The notes beneath the pieces were generated by a model that was given only the letters and a program-made list of their open reading frames with translations, searched no databases and had not been told where the DNA came from. Shown in pieces: positions 9,153-17,549 of a DNA stretch of 64,000 nt. This DNA comes from Amycolatopsis acidiphila (lineage in GTDB: Bacteria; Actinomycetota; Actinomycetes; Mycobacteriales; Pseudonocardiaceae): positions 3,720,001 through 3,784,000 of the forward strand of contig NZ_CP090063.1 in assembly GCF_021391495.1 (NCBI RefSeq), in the 5' to 3' direction. Position 1 is the first letter of the stretch. Every line of letters starts with the position of its first letter. The translations under genes were made by a program, and so were the position numbers.

Positions 9153-9679
9153 CGAAGCAGGATGACGGACGAACTCCGCCCGTGCTGACGGAGTCGGCTG
9201 GGCGCCGCGGCCGGCGGCGCGCGGCCGGCATCTACGGCGTGGTGGTGACCGCGGCGATCCTGACCGCCGCGGGGAGCCAGTTGTCGACAGCCGCGCTCAC
9301 GGTGGCGGTCGTGGTCACTCTGCTCGTGTATTGGGTTGCCGAAGAGTACGCGGAACTGCTCGGCGAACACGTGGTCGATGGGAAACTGCCCGGCCGCCGC
9401 CAGGTCCGCGCCGAGCTCCTGGCGACATGGCCGATGGTGAGTGCCTCGTTCGGTCCGCTCTTGGTGGCGTTGCTGGCTCGTCTGGCCGGCACCTCGGCGG
9501 TGGCCGCGGCCAACGCCGGCCTCGCCGCGGCTGTCGTGCTGCTCGTGTGGCACGCCTGGTCGGCCGGCCGCGCAGCCCGGCTCGGAGGATGGCCGCTGGT
9601 CGCGCTGACGAGTGTGGGAGCCCTGCTCGGGATCGTGATGATCCTGCTCAAGAACGTTGTGCTCGTGCACCTCCACTGA
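9149..9679 (+). CDS. integral membrane protein of unknown function
   Basis: GTG at 9149 overlaps the previous stop (GTGA). The 176-residue product has an Arg-rich N-terminus and four to five hydrophobic segments (GVVVTAAILTAAGSQLS, LTVAVVVTLLVYWVAEEYAELL, FGPLLVALLARLAG, ALTSVGALLGIVMILL). The WVAEEYAELLGEHV segment is the most distinctive part. No family name assigned. Last gene of the chromosomal block before the recombinase remnant. Confidence 0.7.
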   Translation: MTKQDDGRTPPVLTESAGRRGRRRAAGIYGVVVTAAILTAAGSQLSTAALTVAVVVTLLVYWVAEEYAELLGEHVVDGKLPGRRQVRAELLATWPMVSASFGPLLVALLARLAGTSAVAAANAGLAAAVVLLVWHAWSAGRAARLGGWPLVALTSVGALLGIVMILLKNVVLVHLH

Positions 9680-9888
9680 GCGGTTGCGTAATCCGGTGGT
9701 GGAGGTCGCAGATTCGAGGCGCCAACGTTTTGGGCAGCTTTGCGACAAGTCGACCTGCACGACGAAAGTTGCCAGGTACCACCAGGAGATCCAGTCGAGG
9801 AATGCCGGGTCGTAACTCGTGCTTACTGAGAAGCTCGGCCCGGACCAGTTTCCGGCGTTCCTCGCCGTCGTGAGGCGCGGTCGGCCGG
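9680..9888. other. intergenic stretch before the recombinase remnant
   Basis: About 210 bases with no supported gene. The serine recombinase that follows should begin roughly 40 codons earlier with a catalytic-serine motif, but an in-frame TGA lies about 15 bases before position 9889 and no such motif is readable in any frame here. This suggests that the breakpoint that removed the recombinase N-terminus is within this stretch. Confidence 0.5.
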
Positions 9889-11320
9889 GTGGCAGCGGAG
9901 TTCTTCGACGTGGGTCAGTCGCGGTCGGTGCCGTGGGAGCGCCGCGGCGAGGCGGCGCAGTTGCTGGCGGCGCTGAAGAACCCCACCCCGGGGTGGAATG
10001 CCGTCGTGGTGGGGGAGGGGACGCGGTGTTGGCTCGGGAATCAGTTCTCGCTGGTCGCACCCAAGTTCGCCGTGTACGGGGTTGAGCTGTGGGTGCCGGA
10101 GCTGGGTGGGAAGTACGACCCGCGCAACCCATCGCACAAGATGCAGATGAGCGTGTTGCGCGGGATGAGCGAGTCCGAGCGCCAGCACGCCCAGGCACGG
10201 GTCCGTGCCGCGATGGATGCTCAGGTGATCAACGAGGGGCGGTATCAGGGTGGCCGAGCGCCGTACGGGTACGTGGTGGTCGACGGTGGGTGGCATCCGA
10301 ACCCGCGGAAGGCTGCGGAGGGGTATCGGCTGCGGGTGCTGGCTGTCGACGACCCGGCCGCTGAGGTGGTGCGCCGAATCTTCGCGGAGTACTTGAGTGG
10401 TAAGGGCGACCGGGCGATTGCTAACGGGTTGAACCGTGACGGTATCCCGTGCCCCTCGGCCCGGCGGCCGAAGCAGAACCGGCACCGGTTGGCGGATGGC
10501 TGGCAGGGGAGTTCGGTGCGAGTGATCCTGGAGAACCCGCGGTACACGGGGTACGCGTTCTTCGGGCAGTGGGCGAGGCAAGAGACGTTGTTTGACCCGG
10601 ACGACGTCTCGGCAGGTCATGTCGTTCGGTTCCGCAGGGCAGCTCCGGACCGGGTGGTGCGTTCACGGATTCCGGCGCATCCGGAGATCATCTCGGTGGA
10701 GGACTTCACCCAGGCTCAACTGTTACGCGTTCCCGGGCTGCGGGAGGGATGCGTGGCAGGGCCAAGCTGGAGCGGACCCGGACGCGCGGGACGCGACCCT
10801 ACGTACTTCGGGGCCGCGTTCGGTGCGGGATCTGCACGCGACGGCTGCAAGGCGCGGTGATCCGCAAGGAAGAGGTGTACTACCGGTGCATGGCGCGCAC
10901 GCTCGCACCCGGGTCCGCGGCTCTCGCTGAGCATCCACGCACCGTCAACCTTCGCGAGTTCGACATCCTCGAACTGGCCAACCAATGGCTGGGCAATCTC
11001 TTCAAGCAGGAGAACGTGGACCGGACAGTGGCGGCCTTGGTCGCCTCCCAGGGGCCGGAGAGGCGGCTGCAAGCCGCGATTGAGGCCGGGGTTGACCCTG
11101 CGGCGTTGGTCGAGGCGATCAACGAGGCTCAGGCGCAGCGAGCGGCTGCGCGGGCCGAGCTGGACGGAGCGGCACCACCGACCGCCGTGGGCGAAGCGGA
11201 GGTGTACGCGATGGTCGATGCCTGGGAGACGTCGGTTCCGCGCTGAAGCACTCAAAGCCGGAAGCTCTGGAGCGGCTCTACGACAGGCTCAACCTGGAGC
11301 TGCCTTTGGTTTGCAAGTAG
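9889..11320 (+). pseudogene. large serine recombinase, N-terminally truncated and frameshifted
   Basis: The frame reads VAAEFFDVGQSRS..., which in large serine recombinases lies after the catalytic-serine segment, so the active site is gone. Present are the rest of the resolvase domain (MSVLRGMSESERQHAQARVR), the recombinase domain (RRIFAEYLSGKGDRAIANGL, NPRYTGYAFFGQW) and, after a one-base deletion near 10725 relative to the copy at 63.4 kb, the zinc-ribbon region (RVRCGICTRRLQG). A second shift near 11230 precedes the C-terminal ALKHSKPEALERLYDRL segment, ending at TAG 11318-11320. Inactive. A close relative starts at 63392 in the same orientation. Confidence 0.85.
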
Positions 11321-11443
11321 TCTTGGATCCTCACGTCAACTGGATCGCGCGAAACGCGGACTTGTTTCCGCCCTGGCCCCTCGAGACCGCCGAACGCCCT
11401 CGCGACGTACTAACCGTTGTGCTGCGCGGCTGAGCATGAGGTT

Positions 11444-12420
11444 ATGGCCCTACCCGCTCCCCTCGTGTCGATGCCGGCCATCGCCGGCCAACCTCCGGCG
11501 GGCGAGGGGTGGGCGTTCGAGTGGAAGTGGGACGGCGTGCGCGTCGTCGTCGTCGCCGCCGCCGTCGACGGCGAGCAGGTGGCGGCCTGGTCGCGCAACG
11601 GCCGCGACATCACCCGCACCTATCCCGAACTCGCCACGCTCCGGGACCTGGTGGACCGGCCGGCGCTGCTGGACGGGGAACTGGTCACCCACGACGAGGA
11701 GGGTCGCCCGGACATCGGTCGGCTCCGTCCCGGATGCACGTGCGTCAACCCGGGACGCGGCGGCTGATGGCTTATCCGGTGGCGTTCTCCGTGTTCGACC
11801 TGCTCCACCTCGGCGGCACGGACCTCACCCGCGCCCCGTACGAGGAGCGCCGCGGGCAGCTGGACGACCTCGCCCTGGCCACCCCGCCTCGAACCCGTGT
11901 GCCGGATTGCCACATCGGTCTCCCCGGCGCCGAGCTGCTCGAGATCGTGCGGCAGCGCGGCCTGGAAGGCATCGTCGCCAAGCGCCTGCGCTCCCCGTAT
12001 CAGCCCGGCGCCCGCTACCGGGACTGGATCAAGACCCCGCTGCGGGAAACTCAGGAGATGGTCGTCGGCGGGCGGACACCGGGCGATGGGCGCCGCACCG
12101 GCCCACTGGGTGCGCTCTTGCTCGGCGTCCACGACGAGGGGCGGCTGACACGCCGGCCACGTCGGTATCGGCTTCAGCGACCGTGCCCTCGACGAGATGT
12201 GCGACCGGCTCGTCCCACTCGCCCCGCCCCAGCAGCCCGTTCGATCTGCCGGTGCTGCGGGAGTACGCCCGCACGGCCCGCTGGGTCGAACCGTGCTGGT
12301 GGGCGAGGTCGAACACCGGCAATGGACCTCCGATCACCGCCTGCGGCACCCGTCCTGGCGCGTTCTGCGCCCCGACCGCAACCCGACGAGGTCCGCCATG
12401 CTTGAGCCGTTCCCGGAGGC
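11444..12420 (+). pseudogene. broken ATP-dependent DNA ligase
   Basis: The first frame carries the nucleotidyltransferase motif EWKWDGVR, containing the KxDG adenylation lysine, and LLDGELV (ligase motif III region). It stops at 11767. The ligase sequence resumes in a second frame (FSVFDLLHLGGTDLT, then GLEGIVAKRLRSPYQPG and DWIKTPLRE, containing motifs IV and V), then again shifts near 12150 into an OB-fold part (LPVLREYARTARWVEP, HPSWRVLRPDRNP). Domain order matches the stand-alone LigC or the ligase module of LigD, normally working in end joining. At least three shifts make it non-functional as given. Start ATG 11444 is the best available but its GAGG is close. Confidence 0.8.
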
Positions 12421-12590
12421 CGGACTGTTCTGCCCGGGCTGCCACGGCGGCGCCTTCCCGGGCCTCGACCACTACATCGCGGTCGACCACATTCAGCCCA
12501 GCGACCAGCAGCGTGAGGTACCGGCTTCCCCCCGACACGGGATGGGTGCGCGTTCGGCGCCCCGGGTTCGGAGGGCCGACGAACGCATTG

Positions 12591-13409
12591 TCACGTTCTC
12601 ACTCGAAAAACCGGTCCGTCACGGCAGACGAGCGGAGCCTCGTGCGTTCCGTCGCCACCGCCCGCGGCGCAGCCATGGCAGTATCCGAGGCCGCAGGCCA
12701 TGTGCGCCTCGATGGAAACCTGCGCGGCCGCGTGCCACCGCGCGGCGAGCTGCGCGGTCAACCGGGTCAGCCGCTCGGAGCCACTGGTCAGGATCTGCTG
12801 CGGTGGGTCGCCGTCGAACGCTCGGTGCAAGCGCTCGCGCAGCACGGGGACGCCGCTGGTGCCGTCGGCGTCGGTCACCCGGCGGACGTCGGCGCGGTAG
12901 GCGCGGAAGACGTCGGCGCCGATGATCGACGCGTGGTGGCGGCCGCTGAGAACCGCCGCCACGCGCACCGACCTCCCTGCCAGGTCCTGAGCGACGGTGG
13001 TCATGGCGCAGATGCCCACTCCGCGCCCGATGAGAAGAATGCGCTCCGTCTCATCGCGGACCGTGAACCCTCGCCCCAGGGGCCCGGTGACCACGACAGC
13101 CTCGCCGACCGCGACGGCCGACAACGCCGTGGTACCGGCACCGACGACGCCGTAGACGATGTCCACGACGCCGTTGCCCGCATCGCGGGTGTAGATCGCC
13201 ATCGGTCGCGGCAGGATCGGTCCGGACTCCGCAACCGGACTGACCATCACGAACTGTCCTGCCCGAGCTCGCTCGGCGATGGTCGGCGCGCTGAACCGAA
13301 GAAGCCGATAGCGGTCCGACAACGGGCGGTTGAGCAGCACCGGCGCCCGCACGCATGTGGGCGTCGGACGCTCGCCTGCGAGGACGTCCAGCACTACCGA
13401 TGTGCTCAT
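12591..13409 (-). CDS. pyrK: dihydroorotate dehydrogenase electron-transfer subunit (PyrK-like)
   Basis: The 272-residue protein has the ferredoxin-reductase-like layout of PyrK: an FAD domain with RPMAIYTRD (FAD-binding RPxSxY-type motif), a nucleotide-binding part beginning ILLIGRGVGICAMTTVA, and a C-terminal 2Fe-2S cluster motif CGLGYCHGC...C. In type 1B dihydroorotate dehydrogenases PyrK passes electrons between the FMN of PyrD and NAD(H). Its ATG overlaps the M20 hydrolase stop (ATGA). It is separated from pyrD by three genes, unlike biosynthetic pyrD-pyrK pairs, which supports a catabolic role in this operon. Confidence 0.85.
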   Translation of the reverse strand: MSTSVVLDVLAGERPTPTCVRAPVLLNRPLSDRYRLLRFSAPTIAERARAGQFVMVSPVAESGPILPRPMAIYTRDAGNGVVDIVYGVVGAGTTALSAVAVGEAVVVTGPLGRGFTVRDETERILLIGRGVGICAMTTVAQDLAGRSVRVAAVLSGRHHASIIGADVFRAYRADVRRVTDADGTSGVPVLRERLHRAFDGDPPQQILTSGSERLTRLTAQLAARWHAAAQVSIEAHMACGLGYCHGCAAGGGDGTHEAPLVCRDGPVFRVRT

Positions 13410-14662
13410 ATCAGGATCTCGTCCAGCCGAAGGAGGCCTGCCGTCAACGCGGTCGTCCCCACTGCGATGTCCTCGATGCTCGTCCACTCCGCCGGATCAT
13501 GGCTGATCCCCTCCTTGCTCGGCACGAACAGCATGCCGCTCGGCGTGACGTTGTTGATCTGCTGCGCATCATGGCTGGCACCGCTGGTGAGCACGCGCGG
13601 CTCGACGCCGATGGAGCGGCAGGACGCCGCGAGCTCGTGGCGAATACCGTCCGGCAGGCGGACCGGTGGGGTGTCCGCGAGCTGCTCGTGCTGGAAACCG
13701 ATACCGCGGCCCGCGCAGATGGCCTCCGCCCGCCGCACGATCTCCTTCGCGGTGTCCCGCTGACGCTGGGCATCGGTACCTCGCACGTCGACCCACAACG
13801 TCGCGTGCCCCGCGATGGTCGTCATCGAGCCCGGCGTAACGTCGATCTTGCCGACGGTGGTTCGCGTGCCGACGTTGTGTTCGTCGCCTGCCAACGACTC
13901 GATGGCCAGCACGACCTCCGCGGCGGCGGCCATCGCGTCCGCACGCAGGTGCATGGGCGTCCCACCGCTGTGCGTCGCGCGACCGCTGAGCTCGAGGAGC
14001 AGCCGCGTGCTGCCGGAGATCGAATCGACGACTCCCAATCGCACGCCGTCCGTTTCGAGCACGCTGCCCTGCTCGATGTGGAGCTCGACGAACGCGGCCC
14101 ACTCGGCCGGCCTCCACACGGCGTCCGCCACCGAGGCGGGATTGAGCCCGACGCGGGTCATGGCGTCCGCGAGACTGACGCCGTCCGCATCCTGCTTCGT
14201 CGGCAGGTCGCCGGGACCGGTGAGCCCCGCCGCGATCCGGCTACCGGTGCAGGCCTGTCCGAAGCGCGCGCCTTCCTCGGCCGCGAACACCACGAACCGC
14301 ATCGGGTGACGGTGTGCCACATTGTGTTCGACGAGCAATCGCGCTGCCTCCATCGCGGCGCACACACCGACGATCCCGTCGAAGGCCCCGCCGTTCGGGA
14401 CACTGTCCACATGCGAACCCGTGCCGATCGCGGGCAGTGTGGCATCGGAGCCGGATCGTTCCGCGATGGTGTTGCCCGCGGCGTCGACCCACACCTTCAG
14501 CCCCAGCGTGGACATCGACTCGGCGAACAACTCGTGTGCCGCTCGTTCGAGCGGCGTGTAGGCCAGGCGCGTGACGCCGGGTCCACTATCTCTTTCGGAC
14601 AACCCGGCGAACGTATCGATGCGTTCGCGCAGGCGCGCCGGGTCGGCCACGAGATCGGTCAC
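13406..14662 (-). CDS. M20-family N-carbamoyl-L-amino-acid hydrolase (ureidosuccinase candidate)
   Basis: GTG at 14662 overlaps the previous stop (GTGA). The 418-residue protein has the metal ligands of the Zn-dependent hydantoinase/carbamoylase family: GTGSHVDSVPNGGAFDG (His and bridging Asp), EEGARFG (Glu), HIEQG (His) and SGASHDAQ (His), plus a lid/dimerization domain in the middle. Family members cleave N-carbamoyl amino acids, allantoate or beta-ureidopropionate to the amine, CO2 and ammonia. Next to a dihydroorotase-like enzyme and PyrD/PyrK, N-carbamoyl-L-aspartate is the most economical substrate; this is inference. Allantoate amidohydrolase is the main alternative. Confidence 0.88.
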   Translation of the reverse strand: MTDLVADPARLRERIDTFAGLSERDSGPGVTRLAYTPLERAAHELFAESMSTLGLKVWVDAAGNTIAERSGSDATLPAIGTGSHVDSVPNGGAFDGIVGVCAAMEAARLLVEHNVAHRHPMRFVVFAAEEGARFGQACTGSRIAAGLTGPGDLPTKQDADGVSLADAMTRVGLNPASVADAVWRPAEWAAFVELHIEQGSVLETDGVRLGVVDSISGSTRLLLELSGRATHSGGTPMHLRADAMAAAAEVVLAIESLAGDEHNVGTRTTVGKIDVTPGSMTTIAGHATLWVDVRGTDAQRQRDTAKEIVRRAEAICAGRGIGFQHEQLADTPPVRLPDGIRHELAASCRSIGVEPRVLTSGASHDAQQINNVTPSGMLFVPSKEGISHDPAEWTSIEDIAVGTTALTAGLLRLDEILI

Positions 14663-15135
14663 CGCACGAACTCCTTCGCCTCGTGCGACGGCAGCAGTGC
14701 GATCGTGGCCCGGTCGGCGACGGAATCGAGCACGTCCGACCCGACTACCGCCGCGGCCGCGACGAGCGCGCCACCGCTGCCGAGCACCAACCGTCGCAAC
14801 GTCTCCAGCCAGCGCCCATCCCACTCCGTCGCCACCAGCGCGACGCGCGTGCCCCGCGCGATCGGCTCGTCGAGCGTGAGAATCCCTCCCACTTCCGACG
14901 CGCGTCGGACGGTCACGCCGAGCTGAAGTGCGACGGCATGCGCCAGCACGGCATCGTCCGGCGTGTTCCACACCACCAGCGTCTCCGAGTTCGATGGGCG
15001 CAGCGACTCCGCGAGTGCACGCCCGAGAACCTCCACGTACCGCGGCGATCGGCCGCTGTTGATCGTCGGGCCGTAGGTGTCCGACGCGACGCCGAGCGTG
15101 CGCAATGCCGTCGCCGGGGTAGCTGTGTTCGACAC
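14659..15135 (-). CDS. phosphoribosyltransferase-fold-like protein lacking a PRPP loop
   Basis: The product (158 residues from GTG 15135; a GTG at 15183 overlapping the MFS stop would add 16) resembles an orotate phosphoribosyltransferase-type Rossmann-like fold: TLVVWNTPDDAVLAHAVALQ, then VGGILTLDEPIARGTRVAL, then VLGSGGALVAAAAVVG. At the place where PRTases have two acidic residues followed by a Gly/Thr-rich PRPP loop it reads VATEWDGRWLE, so transferase activity is unlikely. Within this operon it could bind orotate or nucleotide as a sensor or chaperone. Fold assignment is by pattern and tentative. Confidence 0.6.
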   Translation of the reverse strand: MSNTATPATALRTLGVASDTYGPTINSGRSPRYVEVLGRALAESLRPSNSETLVVWNTPDDAVLAHAVALQLGVTVRRASEVGGILTLDEPIARGTRVALVATEWDGRWLETLRRLVLGSGGALVAAAAVVGSDVLDSVADRATIALLPSHEAKEFVR

Positions 15136-15179
15136 GATTCCTCGCTTTCCCACTTCAGCCGGAACGTCCGGAAGGTACG

Positions 15180-16478
15180 TCACGCCACGGTCTCGTCGAG
15201 CCGCTCACCACGCCGGTCCGGGATGAGCAGCATGGCCACCATGTCGATGATGTAGATCAGCGCTAGGAAGCCCAGCGCCGCGCCGAACCCTTGCCACCCC
15301 GCGATCAGGGCGACGACCAGCGGTGCGAACCCCCCCACGCCGCGCCCGATACCGAACAGCACGTTCTGCGCCGTCGCCCGTCCCGCCGTCGGGTAGTTCT
15401 CCGCGATGATCGCACCGTAACCACCGAGCATGCCGTTCGCGAAAATGCCCATGACGGCGCCACCAATGAGGACGGCCGCCGGCGACGTCAGCTGGCCGTA
15501 CACGAACAGCGAGATGAACGCACCGGCCTGAAAGATCCAGAACGACCGACGTCGCCCGACCCGGTCGGCAAGCTGACCGAAGATCATGATGCCGGCGATC
15601 ATGCCGATCACGGTGACCGCGGTCCAGATCCCGGACTTGGTCGTGCTCAACCCGAGCTGCTTGGTCAGGTACGTCGGAAGCCACGTGAGAATTCCGTAGT
15701 AGCCGAAGTTCTGTACCGAACAGATGATGACGATACCGATACTGGTACGGACCGTCTTGGCGTCGGCGACGAGCAAGCGGTACGGGTTCTTCTGTTTCTC
15801 GCCCGCGTCGATCCCGGCACGGTGCCTGACGAACGCCTCCGGCTCGGGCAACCGCAGCCGCAGCACGACGGCGACGAGGGCAGGGAAGATGCCGATGACG
15901 AACAGCCCCTGCCAACCCCACAGGGAGATCACCGGCGCCGAGATGATCGCCGCGAGCAGGACACCGAACTGGAAGCCCAGACCGACCCAGGACGTCGCCC
16001 GAGCCCGCTTGATCGCCGGGAACGCCTCCGCCGCCAGCGCCATGCCGATGCCGAACTCGCCACCGATGCCCATGCCCGCCACGAATCGGAACACCGCCAT
16101 CTCGACGAATCCCTGCGACAACGCCGTCAGCCCGGTGAAGATCGCGAACAAGAGTATCGAGTACGTCAGGATGCGGACGCGCCCGAACCGGTCGGCGAGG
16201 GCGCCGAAGAACATCGCGCCGGTGACCGTGCCGACGAGGGTGATCGTGGCGAGCATGCCGCCCTCGGTGTCCGACAAGCCGAAGCCTACGGTGATCGCGG
16301 GCAACGCGAAGCCCAGGATCTGGAGGTCGTAACCGTCCATCGCGTACCCGACCGTGGCGCCGAGGACCGCTTTCCGCCCGTACGAGGTGACCTCCTGGGG
16401 TCCGCCGTCGCCGGCGGGGGAGGTGTCTCCCATCGTCCGGGTCCCGGTCACGTCGACGTCATCGTCGTCGTTGCTCAT
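15180..16478 (-). CDS. MFS transporter, aromatic-acid/sugar-acid:H+ symporter type
   Basis: ATG at 16478 follows GGAGG at good spacing, two bases after the pyrD stop. The 432-residue protein has 12 hydrophobic segments, the MFS motif between TM2 and TM3 (GALADRFGRVRI), DGYDLQILGFALP in TM1 (typical of AAHS/metabolite symporters) and the repeated motif GQLADRVGRRRS at the start of the second half. AAHS-type carriers import carboxylated rings by proton symport. In this operon the likely cargo is orotate or a related ureide acid (inference). Confidence 0.88.
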   Translation of the reverse strand: MSNDDDDVDVTGTRTMGDTSPAGDGGPQEVTSYGRKAVLGATVGYAMDGYDLQILGFALPAITVGFGLSDTEGGMLATITLVGTVTGAMFFGALADRFGRVRILTYSILLFAIFTGLTALSQGFVEMAVFRFVAGMGIGGEFGIGMALAAEAFPAIKRARATSWVGLGFQFGVLLAAIISAPVISLWGWQGLFVIGIFPALVAVVLRLRLPEPEAFVRHRAGIDAGEKQKNPYRLLVADAKTVRTSIGIVIICSVQNFGYYGILTWLPTYLTKQLGLSTTKSGIWTAVTVIGMIAGIMIFGQLADRVGRRRSFWIFQAGAFISLFVYGQLTSPAAVLIGGAVMGIFANGMLGGYGAIIAENYPTAGRATAQNVLFGIGRGVGGFAPLVVALIAGWQGFGAALGFLALIYIIDMVAMLLIPDRRGERLDETVA

Positions 16479-16480
16479 GG

Positions 16481-17458
16481 CTAATCCTCCGATCGGATGG
16501 TGACTGTTCCGATGAGATCCGCGAGCCTGTCCACGCCCAACCGCCGCGCCAGCACGGGGAGTTCCGCGACGATCTGGGCCATCAGATACGGCTGGGCGAA
16601 GGTGGCGGTGCCGATCTGGATCGCTGTGGCACCCGCGATGAGGAACTCCGCGACATCGCTCGCCGATCGGATGCCACCGCAACCCACGACGGGGATGTCG
16701 ATGGCCTGCGCGGCCAACCAGACGAGCCGCAACGCGAGAGGCTTGACGGCGGGCCCGGACACGCCGCCCGTGCCGTTACCCAGCTCGGGCTCCCGCCGGT
16801 CCGCGCTCACGGCCATGCCGGGGAAGCTGTTGCAGACCGTGACGGCGCTGGCGCCGGCGTCTTGCGCGGCCTTCGCCGCGTCCCCGATCGTCTGGAGTTG
16901 CGGGCTCAGCTTGACCAGTACCGGCTTCGCACTGCGGGCGACCACTCCGGCGACGACCTCGCTCATCGCACGCAGGTCGGAGTCGAGCGTCGCGCCTGAC
17001 CGTTCGAGGTTGGGACAGGAGACGTTCACCTCGAGCGCGGCGTGCCCGGTCCCGGCCAGTTCGTCGGCCACGCGCCAGTACTCCCGTGTGGACAGTCCGC
17101 CGATACTGACCACGACGGGGGCGGCGAGCTTCGCGTAGCCACCCAACCCGGACCGGCGAAACTCCGCCGCTCCCCGGCTCGGGATTCCGACGCTGTTGAG
17201 CATCCCGTTCGACACTTCGGTGATCCGGTGGGCCGGGTTTCCCGGGCGGGCGGTGGCGAACACCGTCTTGGTCACGACGGCACCGAGTACGTCGACGGGC
17301 ATGAGGTCGACGAGCTCCGGACCGAAGCAACCGGAGGCGGGCATCACCGGGTTCACCAGTGCGAGGCCGCCGAGTTCCACCGTCAGATCGCTCTGGGGGC
17401 AGGTGGGCTTCGCCGGCTCGCGACCCCGGGCCGCGTCGACGATGCGTGTCGTCGTCAA
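16481..17458 (-). CDS. pyrD: dihydroorotate dehydrogenase, type 1B-like catalytic subunit
   Basis: The 325-residue protein is a compact FMN barrel without C-terminal ferredoxin domains, so it is PyrD-like rather than PreA-like. Visible motifs are GLALVNPVMPASG near residue 33, substrate-loop NVSCPN with the catalytic Cys used by class 1 enzymes, KLSPQL, and the FMN phosphate-binding GCGGIRSASD and GATAIQIGTA. With PyrK it would interconvert orotate and dihydroorotate using NAD(H). The start is read as TTG 17458 (GAGG eight bases upstream); no better ATG exists. A palindrome abuts the start codon. Second transcription unit of the cluster. Confidence 0.85.
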   Translation of the reverse strand: MTTTRIVDAARGREPAKPTCPQSDLTVELGGLALVNPVMPASGCFGPELVDLMPVDVLGAVVTKTVFATARPGNPAHRITEVSNGMLNSVGIPSRGAAEFRRSGLGGYAKLAAPVVVSIGGLSTREYWRVADELAGTGHAALEVNVSCPNLERSGATLDSDLRAMSEVVAGVVARSAKPVLVKLSPQLQTIGDAAKAAQDAGASAVTVCNSFPGMAVSADRREPELGNGTGGVSGPAVKPLALRLVWLAAQAIDIPVVGCGGIRSASDVAEFLIAGATAIQIGTATFAQPYLMAQIVAELPVLARRLGVDRLADLIGTVTIRSED

Positions 17459-17478
17459 AGTGGAAACCTCTTTTCACT
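17459..17478. promoter_or_regulatory. candidate IclR operator at pyrD
   Basis: AGTGGAAACCTCTTTTCACT is an imperfect inverted repeat (AGTGRAAA-N4-TTTYCACT) immediately upstream of the pyrD start codon. It matches the perfect TGGAAA-N4-TTTCCA palindrome at 21372-21387 beside the iclR-like gene, and resembles the TGGAAA/TTTCCA half-sites described for IclR-family operators. It overlaps the presumed ribosome binding site, so binding might block transcription or translation initiation. Confidence 0.6.
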
Positions 17479-17549
17479 CTGAAGGAGGCGAGCCTGGCCC
17501 TACCTGGCCGGGGGGTGTCAAGTGCTGCTACAGGGTCGTAACAAGCCGG

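Noticed and set aside
12420..12590. Possible extra gene between the ligase remnant and pyrK (CPGCHGGAFPGLDHYIAVDH)
   Set aside because: Short, with no start signal, overlapping frames and no recognised family; likely further ligase-region debris.
15291..16484. Open frame of almost 400 codons antisense to the MFS gene
   Set aside because: Arg/Asp-rich low-complexity shadow; the minus-strand MFS protein is unambiguous.
17516..17521. TTGACA (minus strand) as the pyrD -35 box
   Set aside because: No acceptable -10 sequence at 16-19 bases downstream; left uncalled.
17520..17545. GTCGTAACAAG, an 11-base match to the conserved 3' end of 16S rRNA
   Set aside because: No further rRNA sequence surrounds it and it lies between two coding genes; taken as chance.
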